A DNA stretch of 64,000 nucleotides from Bostrychus sinensis (Eukaryota; Chordata; Actinopteri; Gobiiformes; Eleotridae), in assembly GCA_020698575.1 (NCBI GenBank), contig CM036240.1, forward strand, positions 25,385,211-25,449,210, read 5' to 3'. How positions within the stretch are numbered: position 1 is the first letter of the stretch; the number at the start of each line of letters is the position of its first letter. Positions 26,906 through 37,398 of this stretch are shown here, piece by piece. The notes under the pieces are model-generated. The model did no database searches and was not told the origin of the DNA. It saw only the letters and a program-made list of their open reading frames with translations. The translations under genes were made by a program, and so were the position numbers.

Positions 26906-27323
26906 TTTCAAGCTCTAAAAGCCTCACTGCATTTTTTTTTTCACATCTACAGAACATGGTGTTTTACAACTTTATACCAGCAAAAGTTTAAGATGTAGAA
27001 TATGGCCATGATACGCAAAAAGAGTCACGAGTCAAAGTGGAAAATGTAATTCTTTTAATTTCAAAGACTCAAACAGCATACAAAAAAAAAAAAAAAAATT
27101 CAATAATGTTACCAAGAGAGGTAAAATTAAAATAAAAACATGAGGACAGCTCACATGAATGTTTCACCAATGTTCTCTGTATACAGTTACTGCACATGGA
27201 CATTAGATGACCACCTAAGAAAAACTGTAAAATTAACTGAGTTTGACCACTCAAAGACATACTATACTCATTCTGTGCTTCACAGGACACTCAAACCATT
27301 ACTTGACAACTTCATTACATCAT

Positions 27324-30300
27324 TCAATAGCGGCCTGAAAAAACAAACAAATATTCAGAAAGTGCTCTGTGATAAGTAACCTTAGATAATAAAGCTAATA
27401 TACAAGTTAATAATAAAATATATACTATATAACATAGTAATACTGCATCAACTTACGTGGCGAATAGGATCGTGACCTGGACCGGGACCTGTATGCCCCT
27501 CTGTAGTAGGGCGATGGAGAGCGTTTTCTGAAAGAAGAAATTCATATCAAATCATTTACACAGAGCTGTATAAAATAAGTGACATGCTTGCATTGAACAG
27601 AAACTTACCTGTATGATCTGTAGTAATCCCTGTCGTCATAGCGATCATAGCCACCTCTGTCGTACCCACGATCATATCCGCGGTCGTAGTCACGGGAATA
27701 ACGACGAGGACCGCTGGGGCCACCTCCACCGCTACACAGTGAACAGATTTATTTGTACAGTGCATTGAGATAGCAGCAATTTTGTGATGCAGTAAAACTG
27801 TAAACAGTATTTTACTCCACACTGGCCCAATTAATGTTTTTAAGCAAGCAGGTTTGACTTGTTACAAGGTAAATGAGTAACTACTTTCTTGTAATGCTTT
27901 AGGAAACAACAGAAAGCACTACAACTGTAATAAAAACATTGTCAAATTACCTCGTTGCTAACTTCTAAAGGAAAAACTAGGAAGTTAGACACTGTTGTGT
28001 TGAGTAATTACTTTGTGTATTAGGAACTGATGAAGTGATAATCTTCTGAAATGCATGCATCCTCTATTTACACAGAAAAATGAAGTAAAATACTGTAGGT
28101 AAGATGATAAGGTTTCTTACTATGTAGGACGGCCCATGTAGATCCCAGGTGTTGGTGTGTGAGGTCTTTTTGTGATGGAGAAGTCCACTCTGATCCTGCG
28201 CCCGTCCAGCTCCATACCATTAGCCCTCTCCTTAGCCTAGTGAACAAATAGACATTTATTAACCAGGTATAACCAGATTATTGATTTTAAGAGATTTGTA
28301 TTCACTTTCAATTCCTACCTCTTTAGCATCATCTGTGTTCTCAAAATAAACAAAGGCAAAGCCCCTGGAGCGCCTCGACTGCTGGTCATACACAATACTG
28401 ACATCAGCCAGGGGGCCATATTTAGAGAAGACATCCCTCAGGTCCCGCTCGGTGGTGTACAAGCTTAGACCAAACACACCTAGACAGGCATTTGGATCGG
28501 GATTTGCCTGCAGTAGTAAGACTTTGAGTTAGTTCTCTAGTTTTGGAATTAGCAGCTCACTAATGAATGAAGACTTACCCGGTTGCCGATGTGCCTGCGC
28601 CGGTTAGACATGGGTGAGCGGCTGTGGCTCCGGTGGCGTCTCTCTCCACTGTAGGACCTGCTGCGAGAGCGCCGGCGGTAGGAGCGAGAACGGGAGCGAG
28701 AGCGGCTGTAGTGGCGCCGAGAGCCACGTCGGGAGCTGACAACAAGAAAGATCCACTAGTCAACATTACATTCTAAAATGACAACTTAGTTTACATCTTC
28801 ACTCATTTAAATATACCACATATACAGCCTCTCTGCCCACCACCAAACACATTCATACAGGCAAGGTGGGTGAACAGACAACAGCAATAACAGTCTGAAC
28901 TGGGGAGAGCGGGATTCAAACTGCCAACTTAATGGTTACTGGACAACCCGCTCTGCCTCCTAAGCTTTCTTTTTAGTTGCGTCACAAAAGCATGTGTAAA
29001 AAATCATCTGAAAAAGGCGTGGAACGCTTTCAAAGACAGCAACAATCTTTTGATTACAGAGGATTCATTCACTTACCCAGATTTAGACCTGGAGCGAGAA
29101 CGGGATTTGGAGCGGGAATGCCGGGATCCCTCCTTGGATCGGGCCGGGGAGCGGCTCGCTGACTTCCCAGAGCCTCGGGAGCCACGAGGACTCACGCTCC
29201 TTGAAGCAGAGCGGGACTCCTGAACGAACCACACACACAGTTCTTATGAGCGCTGGTCAGAGGGTAAAATCAGATGTCCTATACATGTGTGTGCAGTTAT
29301 GAATTAAGGCTAGCCTCAGAGGAATATGGAAAGGGACAGTTCAGGAAGTGTAGTTAAAGAAAGCAGATAAATGCTTTTTGGAATATAATTACTAATGAGA
29401 GCAGCAAATACATGTATGAATATAATTTAATTTGTCAACATGACAGAAAACAGGAAAGTATGAGTTGTGTAAATGATTTAAATTACTGTGTTGCATTCGA
29501 TAACAAGAACATGCACGCATTTGACAAACAGACTAGAAAATTACTTATCCCTATACCTTATCCAGATTACTTCATTTACTTCTTTATTTCTGTAACTTCA
29601 TTACTTCACATTATTCTTCTTTCTTCAAATTTCTTATTTCTTCTTACTTCCCCCTTTTCACACACTGCCCATACTTCTTCCCTCCTCATGTTTTAGCATG
29701 CATTCACAAATTCAGCTTCACACATCTGAGCTTCATATTATTGATAATAAAGTGGACATGTGACTTCTTCTGCATTTTCTTCGTCCAATCTTAACCTTTA
29801 TGAAAAAGAAAAGCATGAAGAATATAACTACAATTACAACTTTTAAACCCGTGTAAAGCTTCAAAGTGTTAATACGGTCGTATCACATGCATGAGCTCAC
29901 TGACCACATAATGTAAAACAAGTTATACAAAATTTCAGGCATTGTGCACTTTCCACTATGTCTTTGAAGTGATCCCTCCCATTTACATGATAACAGTTGT
30001 AGTTATATTCAGTACAGGTATGCACAGTACAGAAAATCTTAGCTGAATTTAAGCTCTCACTTTAAAGCCACTGGGAGTACATTAGATTTTGAGCTTGTGT
30101 GTTTATTGCAGCCACAAGCAGAATGCTAATCAGAACAAAAGATAAACTTTTATTATTTAACAATTCAAGCTAGGCCTGCTTAGAGTGAACAATCTTTCAT
30201 TTGTACTTGTGTTTTACTAGTGGATTTAAATTAGATTGTACTGATCCTTCTGGTGGTCTGTGAAGTGTCACACACTAAATTAACCTAGGATTAAGATAAT

Positions 30301-30761
30301 TTACTTTTATCAATTTTAAAAATATCAATAATTTATTGTTCAAGTGGATATGATAAAAAGCATTTAGTTACCTGTCTGCACAGAATGATTTGACAACACA
30401 ACCTAAAATACGACAAGCTGCACTAGATTAGTGGTCTTTAACTCAAACTAATTGAAATCCTGGAATTTGCTTTATCCTTCACTTGGGAGAAGGGTCTTTG
30501 TTGACATGGTTTGCAAACGAAACATCGTCTTAGAGACGGTTACATTACTCTAGAAATCGTGCTTACTTAGGTTTCACTTTGCAGCAGGCTTTAATAAAAC
30601 AAGCAGATGCCCTGAGTAACACTGTATGGCCATGTTGTTGCTAAGAAGAGGGCGGTGTAGTTTTGATAAGGGCCTGGTAGTGTGAACGGATGGAAAATAA
30701 ACTATGTGCTTTATACAATGTACTGGAGTACATTTTGAAGGCAATTTTGGAACGATGGCTC

Positions 30762-30813
<52 letters not shown>

Positions 30814-31388
30814 ACGCTTATTGAAACCTTTCCACAGCATAGCAATTAGAAATGCGCTAAAAACTGATGGCGCAAATAATACACACTTCTATGCAATGTT
30901 TAATATCGTTGCATTTTCCGCTACTGGTCTGTATCACAAAGCATATGTAACCACCGAGCGCATAACATAGCATCTCTGGCTTGATCTTTTTTAAGATCGC
31001 TGTACTAGACGAATAAAGAACTGCGTCTCCATTTCCCGCACACTCAGAGGCCCGCGGCCTACCATCTTGAATAGACGCTGCCCCCCACTTTGAGCTCGGA
31101 CTGAGCAACATTAACGGGTTTAATCTTGCTGATTATGGATTTTTTTTATCAATCTAAGTCGACATTAATACACATAACTTAGAGGTTTACGGACAACTGG
31201 CGCTTACTCGACCGTCTAGATTAGCAACGTACTGCGATGTAGCTAATGTTAGCAAATACCATTAGCATTATATGGTGAAGCCTAATTATCCGTCTATCTT
31301 CAACCCGAAACCATGCTTTGGTCAGTTATCTCAAATATCTTACAAAAGTCTTACTTACCCGGCCATATCCTTTCTCGTTATCGCTCAT
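27324..31388 (-). CDS. tra2b: Transformer-2 beta, SR-like splicing regulator
   Basis: TRA2B is a nuclear splicing activator that binds GAA-rich exonic enhancers. The coding exons on the minus strand are 31359-31388, 29077-29219, 28579-28735, 28319-28507, 28121-28236, 27609-27731, 27457-27527 and 27324-27334. Together they make 840 bp, or 279 residues, against about 288 in human. Order of parts: N-terminal RS domain (residues about 11-105); RRM (about 115-200) with RNP2 GVFGLSL and RNP1 RGFAFVYF; conserved linker [16 protein letters not shown]; a short Gly/Tyr/Arg-rich stretch; then the C-terminal RS domain ending SRSYSPRRY. The words [20 protein letters not shown] and [12 protein letters not shown] mark the beta rather than alpha paralog. 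All junctions are GT-AG and in phase. The last coding exon carries only RRY and the stop. It lies downstream of igf2bp2 in the same orientation, as in mammals. Confidence 0.96.
28811..28970 (-). mobile_element. Old teleost repeat tail in tra2b intron
   Basis: Between tra2b exons 2 and 3, the words gcgggattcaaactgccaac and ttactggacaacccgctctg match the conserved end of a common fish interspersed repeat. It is decayed and non-coding. Confidence 0.5.
29557..29795 (-). other. tra2b: Candidate tra2b poison cassette exon
   Basis: In mammals TRA2B intron 1 holds an ultraconserved poison exon full of AGAA motifs; TRA2B protein binds it and lowers its own mRNA. Here intron 1 (29220-31358) has one strongly purine-rich, GAAGAA-rich block on the transcribed strand. 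It is preceded by a pyrimidine tract and acceptor (cttttctttttcataaag, first exon base 29795). Possible donors are gtatag after base 29557 (239 nt) and gtaaga after base 29648 (148 nt). In-frame stops occur early, as a poison exon needs. The position and composition are visible; the function is inferred from the mammalian gene. Confidence 0.55.
30765..30808. repeat. (TA)22 microsatellite
   Basis: Forty-four bases of uninterrupted ta lie in tra2b intron 1. Confidence 0.95.
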
Positions 31389-31560
31389 GTTTGTGAGACT
31401 TTGTGTGATAAAATATTTGACGATTGCCAGCCGCACCAACGACCGCGCCGAGCTCCAGTGAACGTCGCTTTGAGGAAGAGGAGCGTGAGGCGCGTGGTGC
31501 GGCTGCTGCACTCTAAGCTCCGCCCTCTCCTAAGAAAAGGCCCGGGCAGACTACAGACAG
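31389..31560 (-). promoter_or_regulatory. tra2b CpG-rich promoter and 5' UTR
   Basis: Immediately upstream of the tra2b start codon the sequence is GC- and CpG-rich (gaccgcgccgagctcc, gaggcgcgtggtgcgg) and has a GC-box-like ctccgccctct near 31518. There is no TATA box, which is usual for a housekeeping splicing gene. The transcription start cannot be placed exactly. Confidence 0.55.
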
Positions 31561-32253
31561 ACAATAATATAACCTCTGTGCCACAGACGTGTGGAATTAG
31601 ATAAAGATCACATTTTTACGGTATATGTTATGTCCACGTTTTGGTTAAAGAGTAATGGTCTTCATGCTGCCTGATAGTAATGTACTTGTAATCATGGCCA
31701 GCCCTTCCTATTGGCAAAGTAAGCTGCTGCATAGGGCCCTACAGACTTTAGAGGGCCCCCAAATCTTTAGCATTGTTTACTGACTTACTCAGAACTCCAT
31801 TATATATTATTTTATTCATTACTATGTTATTGTTGGTATGTTATGTATGTTTCTCAAATATGAAAGCATTCATAAACCCAATAAACCCAGATGTCTGTGT
31901 TTCAAAGAAATAAAATGTATACTGTATTACATTTTAATTGGTGGAGAAAATGACTAAGAGGATTGGCCTCCAAACCTATCTTGCTTAGGGCCTCCAACTG
32001 TACAGGACCAGCACTGCTTGTAATATACTATTTAGTCCTACCACTTTTTATTTATTTATGTAAATATGTAAATAAAGTAAGCTCTAATATATACATGGCT
32101 GTTAAAAATGAAATAAAATTGCATTTTCAAAATGGTGTTGTTTTACTTATTTATAAAAGGTTGTTATGATAAATTGGTACAATAATGTAAACAGCCATGC
32201 ACACATATCCATGCAAAAAAAAGACATAATAGAATTCACTGCAACTTAAAATC
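31560..32253. other. Gap between tra2b promoter and the astacin gene
   Basis: AT-rich DNA with no gene. A short piece (31735-31765, cctacagactttagagggcc) and 31970-32015 look like parts of a decayed fish repeat rich in gggccc words. On the minus strand AATAAA at 32259-32254 is a likely polyadenylation signal of the neighbouring astacin gene. Confidence 0.5.
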
Positions 32254-32519
32254 TTTATTTAAAAATAGCAAGCCATATTACACAACATTTTTTTCTAATA
32301 TCTAAGAGAAGGATTTAAATTCATGTTGCTTTATAGACTGTGGCAAAGCTGTAGATGAATTATGCTACAGAGCTGTTTTGTAACAAATGGCAAACAAGGA
32401 TTAAACAAGAGTAGATGTTTCTTCTTTTTAATGTAAAAGGCATATTCTAAAGTACAGTTTCAACTACAACTTAAACAAAAGAGCTAACAGAGAGAGACAC
32501 GAGTTTATCCTGTAACCAG

Positions 32520-34125
32520 TTATTCATTGGTACCTGAAATGGATAAAAAATACATAGCAACAATCATTAAAACATCAAAAGAAAGAGATATTTACAAGTA
32601 CTGGATAAGCCACTTACCGCAGTTATACAGCACATTTATTTTATGTAAGTCTAAAGCACTAGGTCCGTCTCGCTGGCCAATGGGAATGTAAGGATCGGGT
32701 TTGGGTATTATTGTGGGTCCACCGTCTTCAGAGAAGGCATACCTACATGAAAGCATATTAAAAGTATATGGTACAGCTACACCAAAACATACAGACCTTT
32801 AATTATGTCACTCTATAGATACACCCACCTTCCATAATGCATGACCGAGCTGTAGTCATATGGACTGTTCAGGTTGTTGGTAGCCTGCTTTCTGAAGTTA
32901 TGTATTTGATCTGTCAGAAATTAAAAAAAAAAAAGGACAAAGCAATAAGTGCTAATCAAATGAAAAGGTATATTAATTGTGAGGTCCTAACCTGGAATGA
33001 TGTTTTTCCATACAATTGTAACATAGTGGTCCCGGTCCGAGCGAGACTGTTCATGGACAAAGCCAAGTGCATGCATGAATTCATGAGCAGCCACCCCTGA
33101 CCACATGCACCCGGGGGTCTGGAGTGACAAAGTCTGGCTTCCTCCAGTCTGTCCCAGAAAAGACCAGCAGCTTTGGACACAACAGAAACACATTATATGA
33201 GTTCATAAAACTATTACAACAAAGAAAAAGTAATATAAAGTCTATGTTATCTATGTTAACCAAAAATACTTTAGAACTATAGCTAAGGGAAAGTTATTTG
33301 AGGCAGTGGCACTTACCCATATCTAGGCTGAATATCCAAAAAGCTGACCTCATGAGTACGTGGAACAAATTTAATGCACGTTCCAGCAGAAATATCTTCC
33401 ATCCCAGTTTCTATAGTAATTCTGTCCATGTCATCTAAAATAAAAATGAGAAGTTGATAGATTTAAAAATAATCATCAATACAGGTACGTATATATCTGG
33501 TGTATAATGTTTGGTGAAGACCCATACCATACAGTGGAGACATTATAAAAGGCACATAAACAAAACCATCCACTGATTTGGGCCACAGACAGCTGTTGCC
33601 AGGACATGTAATAGCACTCCGTGGATATGAACTTGCAATGTCTCCATCTCTGAATGTTACTCCTCGTGGTGCTCGGAGCCCTGGTGAGTAAATGTACAAT
33701 TTATTTTGAAAATACTATATAAAGTTTCCTGATATATGCATTCCCTAATTATTTTCAATACTTACTGCTGTTTACTACAAGGATTTGATCCATTGCAGTC
33801 ATTTCATCCCAATCCTTTATTTCATCTAATTACACAAATGACAAGTGATATCAAAATATAGATTTTGTAAAAATATTACATTAAAAATATGGAAAAAGAA
33901 TTTGAATAATTTACCTGAATATTTTCTTTTCAGTCTCAGTTTGCCTTCATGGACATCAGTGGTATTCTATAAAATGTACAATCACTTAATTACATTTGAT
34001 ACAATAGCAAAAGTATGTGGAGTATTTACAGTATATTTGAGTTTCATACTGACCTTCAGAGGAAGCGTGTACACCTGGCCCAACACAACCACAAAGATGC
34101 CCAGAAGGATCATAGTTGAACACAT
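32520..34125 (-). CDS. Six-cysteine astacin metalloprotease, copy 1 (hatching enzyme / nephrosin type)
   Basis: This is a secreted zinc endopeptidase (MEROPS M12A). Exons on the minus strand are 34054-34125, 33915-33966, 33766-33825, 33528-33680, 33317-33434, 32992-33170, 32829-32910, 32618-32742 and 32520-32533. All are in phase with GT-AG junctions and give 284 residues. Order: signal peptide (MCSTMILLGIFVVVLGQ), propeptide with the FRDGD aspartate-switch motif, then a catalytic domain starting near the extra disulfide CPGNSC that marks fish C6AST enzymes. Zinc site HEFMHALGFVHEQ includes all three His and the Glu; the Met-turn is SVMHY. There are no EGF or CUB domains. The family includes hatching enzymes, nephrosin and patristacin, and I cannot choose among them. 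The multi-exon structure differs from the intronless high choriolytic enzyme genes. A second ATG four codons in could also serve as start. Confidence 0.9.
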
Positions 34126-34189
34126 AGCTGATGCCACTCTTGGTCCCCAGTCCTCCCAGAGCTAAATGAGCTCCTCTGCTCCCCTGAAT

Positions 34190-34197
34190 CTATATAC
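34190..34197 (-). promoter_or_regulatory. TATA box of astacin copy 1
   Basis: TATATAG lies on the minus strand about 70 bases before the start codon, leaving room for a short leader. This fits a tissue-restricted, strongly induced gene. Confidence 0.5.
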
Positions 34198-35016
34198 CCA
34201 CTTCTGCTTGTTTGCTCTGTACTGATTGGCACATCTTCCGTGATGAAGCATGATTAAGGCCCCTCATCACACAGTGCATGTAATTTACCCAAGTCACTGC
34301 TGATCCGTAACAGGTGGTCTCTGCTGACCTTGTACTTAGCACCTATAAGATTCAGCACTTTCAGAAATTGACACTTGAAGGTGTTTTGCTGCTGTATGTG
34401 CGACATGCAGCTTAGCAGCTGCCACCAAGAGAATAACTGGCTTCACAGTCCAACAGACCATCAATTTGTGTCTGACTGGACTGTCACCTAGTCATTTTGT
34501 GATAAACTATCAGCTGATAGCTATGTTGACAGCAATCATTTGGTCACATGGTTAAATATATGAAAACAAATATACACTGTTCTTCTTCAAATATGATTTC
34601 TACTTATAGTAAAGGGGCAATTTTAAGGCTGTCAGCTGAGGAAAAAAATCCAGTGGAATTCCAGGGACATTTTCTTTCATTTTGTTTTACTCCCTAACAC
34701 GTGTAACAGACCAGTACTATATTGTATATACTGTATATAATTGTGTTTCTTTGTATATGTATTCTGTAGGTGTATTTATTTTTTATCTTGAGTTTTCAAT
34801 TACAATGTTTTAATCTATATCCATCTATATTTATCTTTATTCCATTTGTTTTGATAGTCCTCGTGTCAATTTTTTCCATTGGCCACAAACTGTGGCAAAC
34901 ATTTGCACAGCTGCCCTGGTCTTATTCTTTAAGACATGAAGACATTACTCTAGTTTTTTACAAACACAACTATATCCACACAATAAGAAAGTGTTCATGG
35001 AAAGCTTGAATCGAAC

Positions 35017-35022
35017 TTTATT
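35017..35022 (-). terminator. Polyadenylation signal of astacin copy 2
   Basis: AATAAA on the minus strand lies about 48 bases after the stop codon, giving a very short 3' UTR. Confidence 0.6.
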
Positions 35023-35069
35023 GAAATGATAAATAAGCTTCCAATACACTGTTTCCCCTGATGTGTTTG

Positions 35070-36746
35070 TTAGTAATCATCATTGTCACCTACGGAGGAA
35101 GAGAACAGACAGACAACAAACACCTTACTATGAAGGTCCTCTGTTGAATTGTGCTAAATGTGCAATAATTAATTAAAGTTGGTTGGTACTAACCACACTT
35201 GTACAGTCTGTTGATTTTCATCTTGTCGATGTGGCTGAGGGTTGTTGCTTGGCCCACCTTTATGTTTTGGCTGCTCTTAGGAATAATGGTTGGCTCACCA
35301 TCCTGTGAGTATGCATACCTAAAAAATCAGATGGTATGTTAAATTATAACATATTTACACACACTGGATAAAAAGAAGAAAATATACTTACATCCCAAAG
35401 TGCATGATTGAGTTGTAGTCATATGGTAGGTTCAGAATGTCTGTCTTGAATTTCTCAAAGTTCCTCAAACGATCTGTTTGAAATTAGAAAACATTTAGAG
35501 GACTTGGTTTTAAGTTTTCAGTAAATTAAAGACAATATAGTAATGATGAGTTAAATACAATTAAATGTATGGTCTTTGTTGTGATTTTATTCCAGTTCCA
35601 CCCTTTTCCCATTCCTTATAAATTACCTCTCCAGATGTGTGGCCACATGATGGTGACATAGTTGTCTCGGTCAAAGCGGGACTGCTCATGTACAAAGCCC
35701 AGGGCGTGCATGAACTCATGGGCAATCACTCCAACCTGGAGGCAGTTAGGGCTCTGCAAGGAAACAGTCTGTCTCCCACCCCGTGCACCAAGATAGGACC
35801 AGCACCTAGGTTAATACGAGCACATACAGTATATAGACAGAATAGACATATTTGAGATTGAGTTGTTGTTTTATGTAGACATATCACTTTTTCTTTATTT
35901 CTTCAATTTGGTCAATTCACTGCAACTGACAATTTAACAATTTATTTTACAAAATATTGATAATTTTTGGTAGTCAAATACTTACCCTGACTTTGGCTGA
36001 ATATCAATGTAGTCTCGCTGGTGAGTCCGAGGAACAAATCTCACACAAGTGCCTTTCTCTACGGTCTCCATCCCCTTTTTAATCAGCTTCTCCTCCATTT
36101 CATCTACCGGTTTAAAGCAATGAAAATATTGCACTGACATTACACTGCAGTTACTTAAACATTAAAAACGGAAGACTTACTGTATTCGGGTGAGAGATTG
36201 TAAGCAACATAGACATGTCCATCCACCGACTTAGACCAGAGGCAGCTTCTTGCAAAGCATACTTTAGAGCGCCTTCCAGCTGAAACAGCAATGTCTCCCT
36301 CTCTGAGGCTGGTAGAACCATCAATGATGCGAGAAGCTAAGAAACATACATTTCATGCTCAATTAAAATACAGTGTGCGTTTTTATTACAATCATAGATT
36401 ATGTGAGTTAAAGTGACATACCTTGAAACTCATTTGCTTTGATTATTTCATTCATGACTGTTCCATCATCACGATCATCACGCTCTTTGAAAGAAATGTG
36501 ACTAAACATGTAACTATGAAAGTTGAAAGTTAATACAAACAATTATTACATACACTCAAATACCTTACCTTTAATTCCTCTCGGTACCCATGGTGAGCTG
36601 TATAAAAACTTCAAATAAAGCCAGAATGGTACATTTAAGTAATTCTCAATTGAATACTTTAATTTTCATTTCTGATATTATTTTACCTGTGCCGGTACTG
36701 CTGAGAGACAGGCAGAGAGCAAGTACAACAGGATAATCCCGTCCAT
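35070..36746 (-). CDS. Six-cysteine astacin metalloprotease, copy 2
   Basis: Tandem neighbour of copy 1, with the same nine-exon plan: 36687-36746, 36569-36608, 36422-36484, 36181-36336, 35986-36103, 35627-35805, 35392-35473, 35194-35318 and 35070-35089, giving 280 residues. Exons 5-8 have exactly the same lengths as in copy 1 (118, 179, 82, 125), so the two arose by duplication. Signal peptide MDGIILLYLLSACLSAVPAQ; propeptide with LREGD switch; CFARSC disulfide; zinc site HEFMHALGFVHEQ; Met-turn SIMHF; acidic end CGDNDDY. Exon 2 stays in frame only if the more upstream of two AG acceptors, 11 bases apart, is used; the nearer one (atacag) brings a TAA stop. The two proteins differ considerably, so the duplication is old. 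The likely role is extracellular protein digestion; substrate unknown. Confidence 0.9.
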
Positions 36747-36798
36747 CGTTGGAAGCCAAAGTCTTCACTTCTACCATTTTACCTGCACTTACACCTAG

Positions 36799-36805
36799 CT
36801 TTATA
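36799..36805 (-). promoter_or_regulatory. TATA box of astacin copy 2
   Basis: TATAAAG on the minus strand lies about 53 bases upstream of the chosen ATG. An out-of-frame ATG at 36777 lies between them but would fall at or before the expected transcription start. Confidence 0.6.
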
Positions 36806-36809
36806 GGTG

Positions 36810-37203
36810 TTCCCAATCACCCTGCTCAAAAGACACCCATCATTATCTTTGGTAAATTACATGGTGACTGGTATTTGTTTGTGAGTGACTTTAATCCTTG
36901 AATTAGTACAATTCTTTTATAACCATCAGCTCCAACAGTAGGATAATGTGAGGTCTTAGAGTTAGTAATAACAGTCCCAGTCCAATGACTAGCTTGAAAT
37001 GAAATGGTTTGGTGTTTGGGCTTAGTTAAGGGCCATTTTAGGCCTAAACATACACATATTATGCATTCAGAGTGTTTGTTCCCACAGTTGTTTCCAACAG
37101 AAACATTGCACTGCTCTGATAATTCAGAACTTAAACGTCTAAATATAAATTTCAGCTGTTGTATTTATCAGGTTCAATAATTTCTCACAATTTTGTAAAG
37201 TGG
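36810..37203. other. Gap between astacin copy 2 and the tRNA gene
   Basis: AT-rich unique sequence. I see no gene and no recognisable repeat. It would contain the distal promoter of astacin copy 2. Confidence 0.4.
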
Positions 37204-37209
37204 AAAAAA
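37204..37209 (-). terminator. Pol III terminator of tRNA-Lys
   Basis: Six T on the transcribed strand begin three bases after the tRNA 3' end, the standard RNA polymerase III stop. Confidence 0.8.
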
Positions 37210-37212
37210 TAT

Positions 37213-37285
37213 CGCCCGAACAGGGACTTGAACCCTGGACCCTCAGATTAAAAGTCTGATGCTCTACCGACTGAGCTATCCGGGC
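37213..37285 (-). tRNA. tRNA-Lys (anticodon TTT)
   Basis: On the minus strand the 73-base sequence starts GCCCGGATAGCTCAGTCGG and ends CAAGTCCCTGTTCGGGCG. It folds as a complete cloverleaf: acceptor stem GCCCGGA/TTCGGGC with one U-G pair, D arm GCTC/GAGC, anticodon stem and loop CAGACTTTTAATCTG with anticodon TTT, and T arm CAGGG/CCCTG. A box (TAGCTCAGTCGG) and B box (GGTTCAAGTCC) are intact and there is no intron. It appears to be a functional single copy lying back to back with the coiled-coil gene. Confidence 0.97.
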
Positions 37286-37398
37286 TCTAGAATACTAACC
37301 CGGAAGTACTTCTTTAAAACAGGAAGCAATCACGTATTTTTCAGCAACTTTCAAGATAACTTCAGTATAAGAAAATTCTGTTGACTAAAACTAAAACA

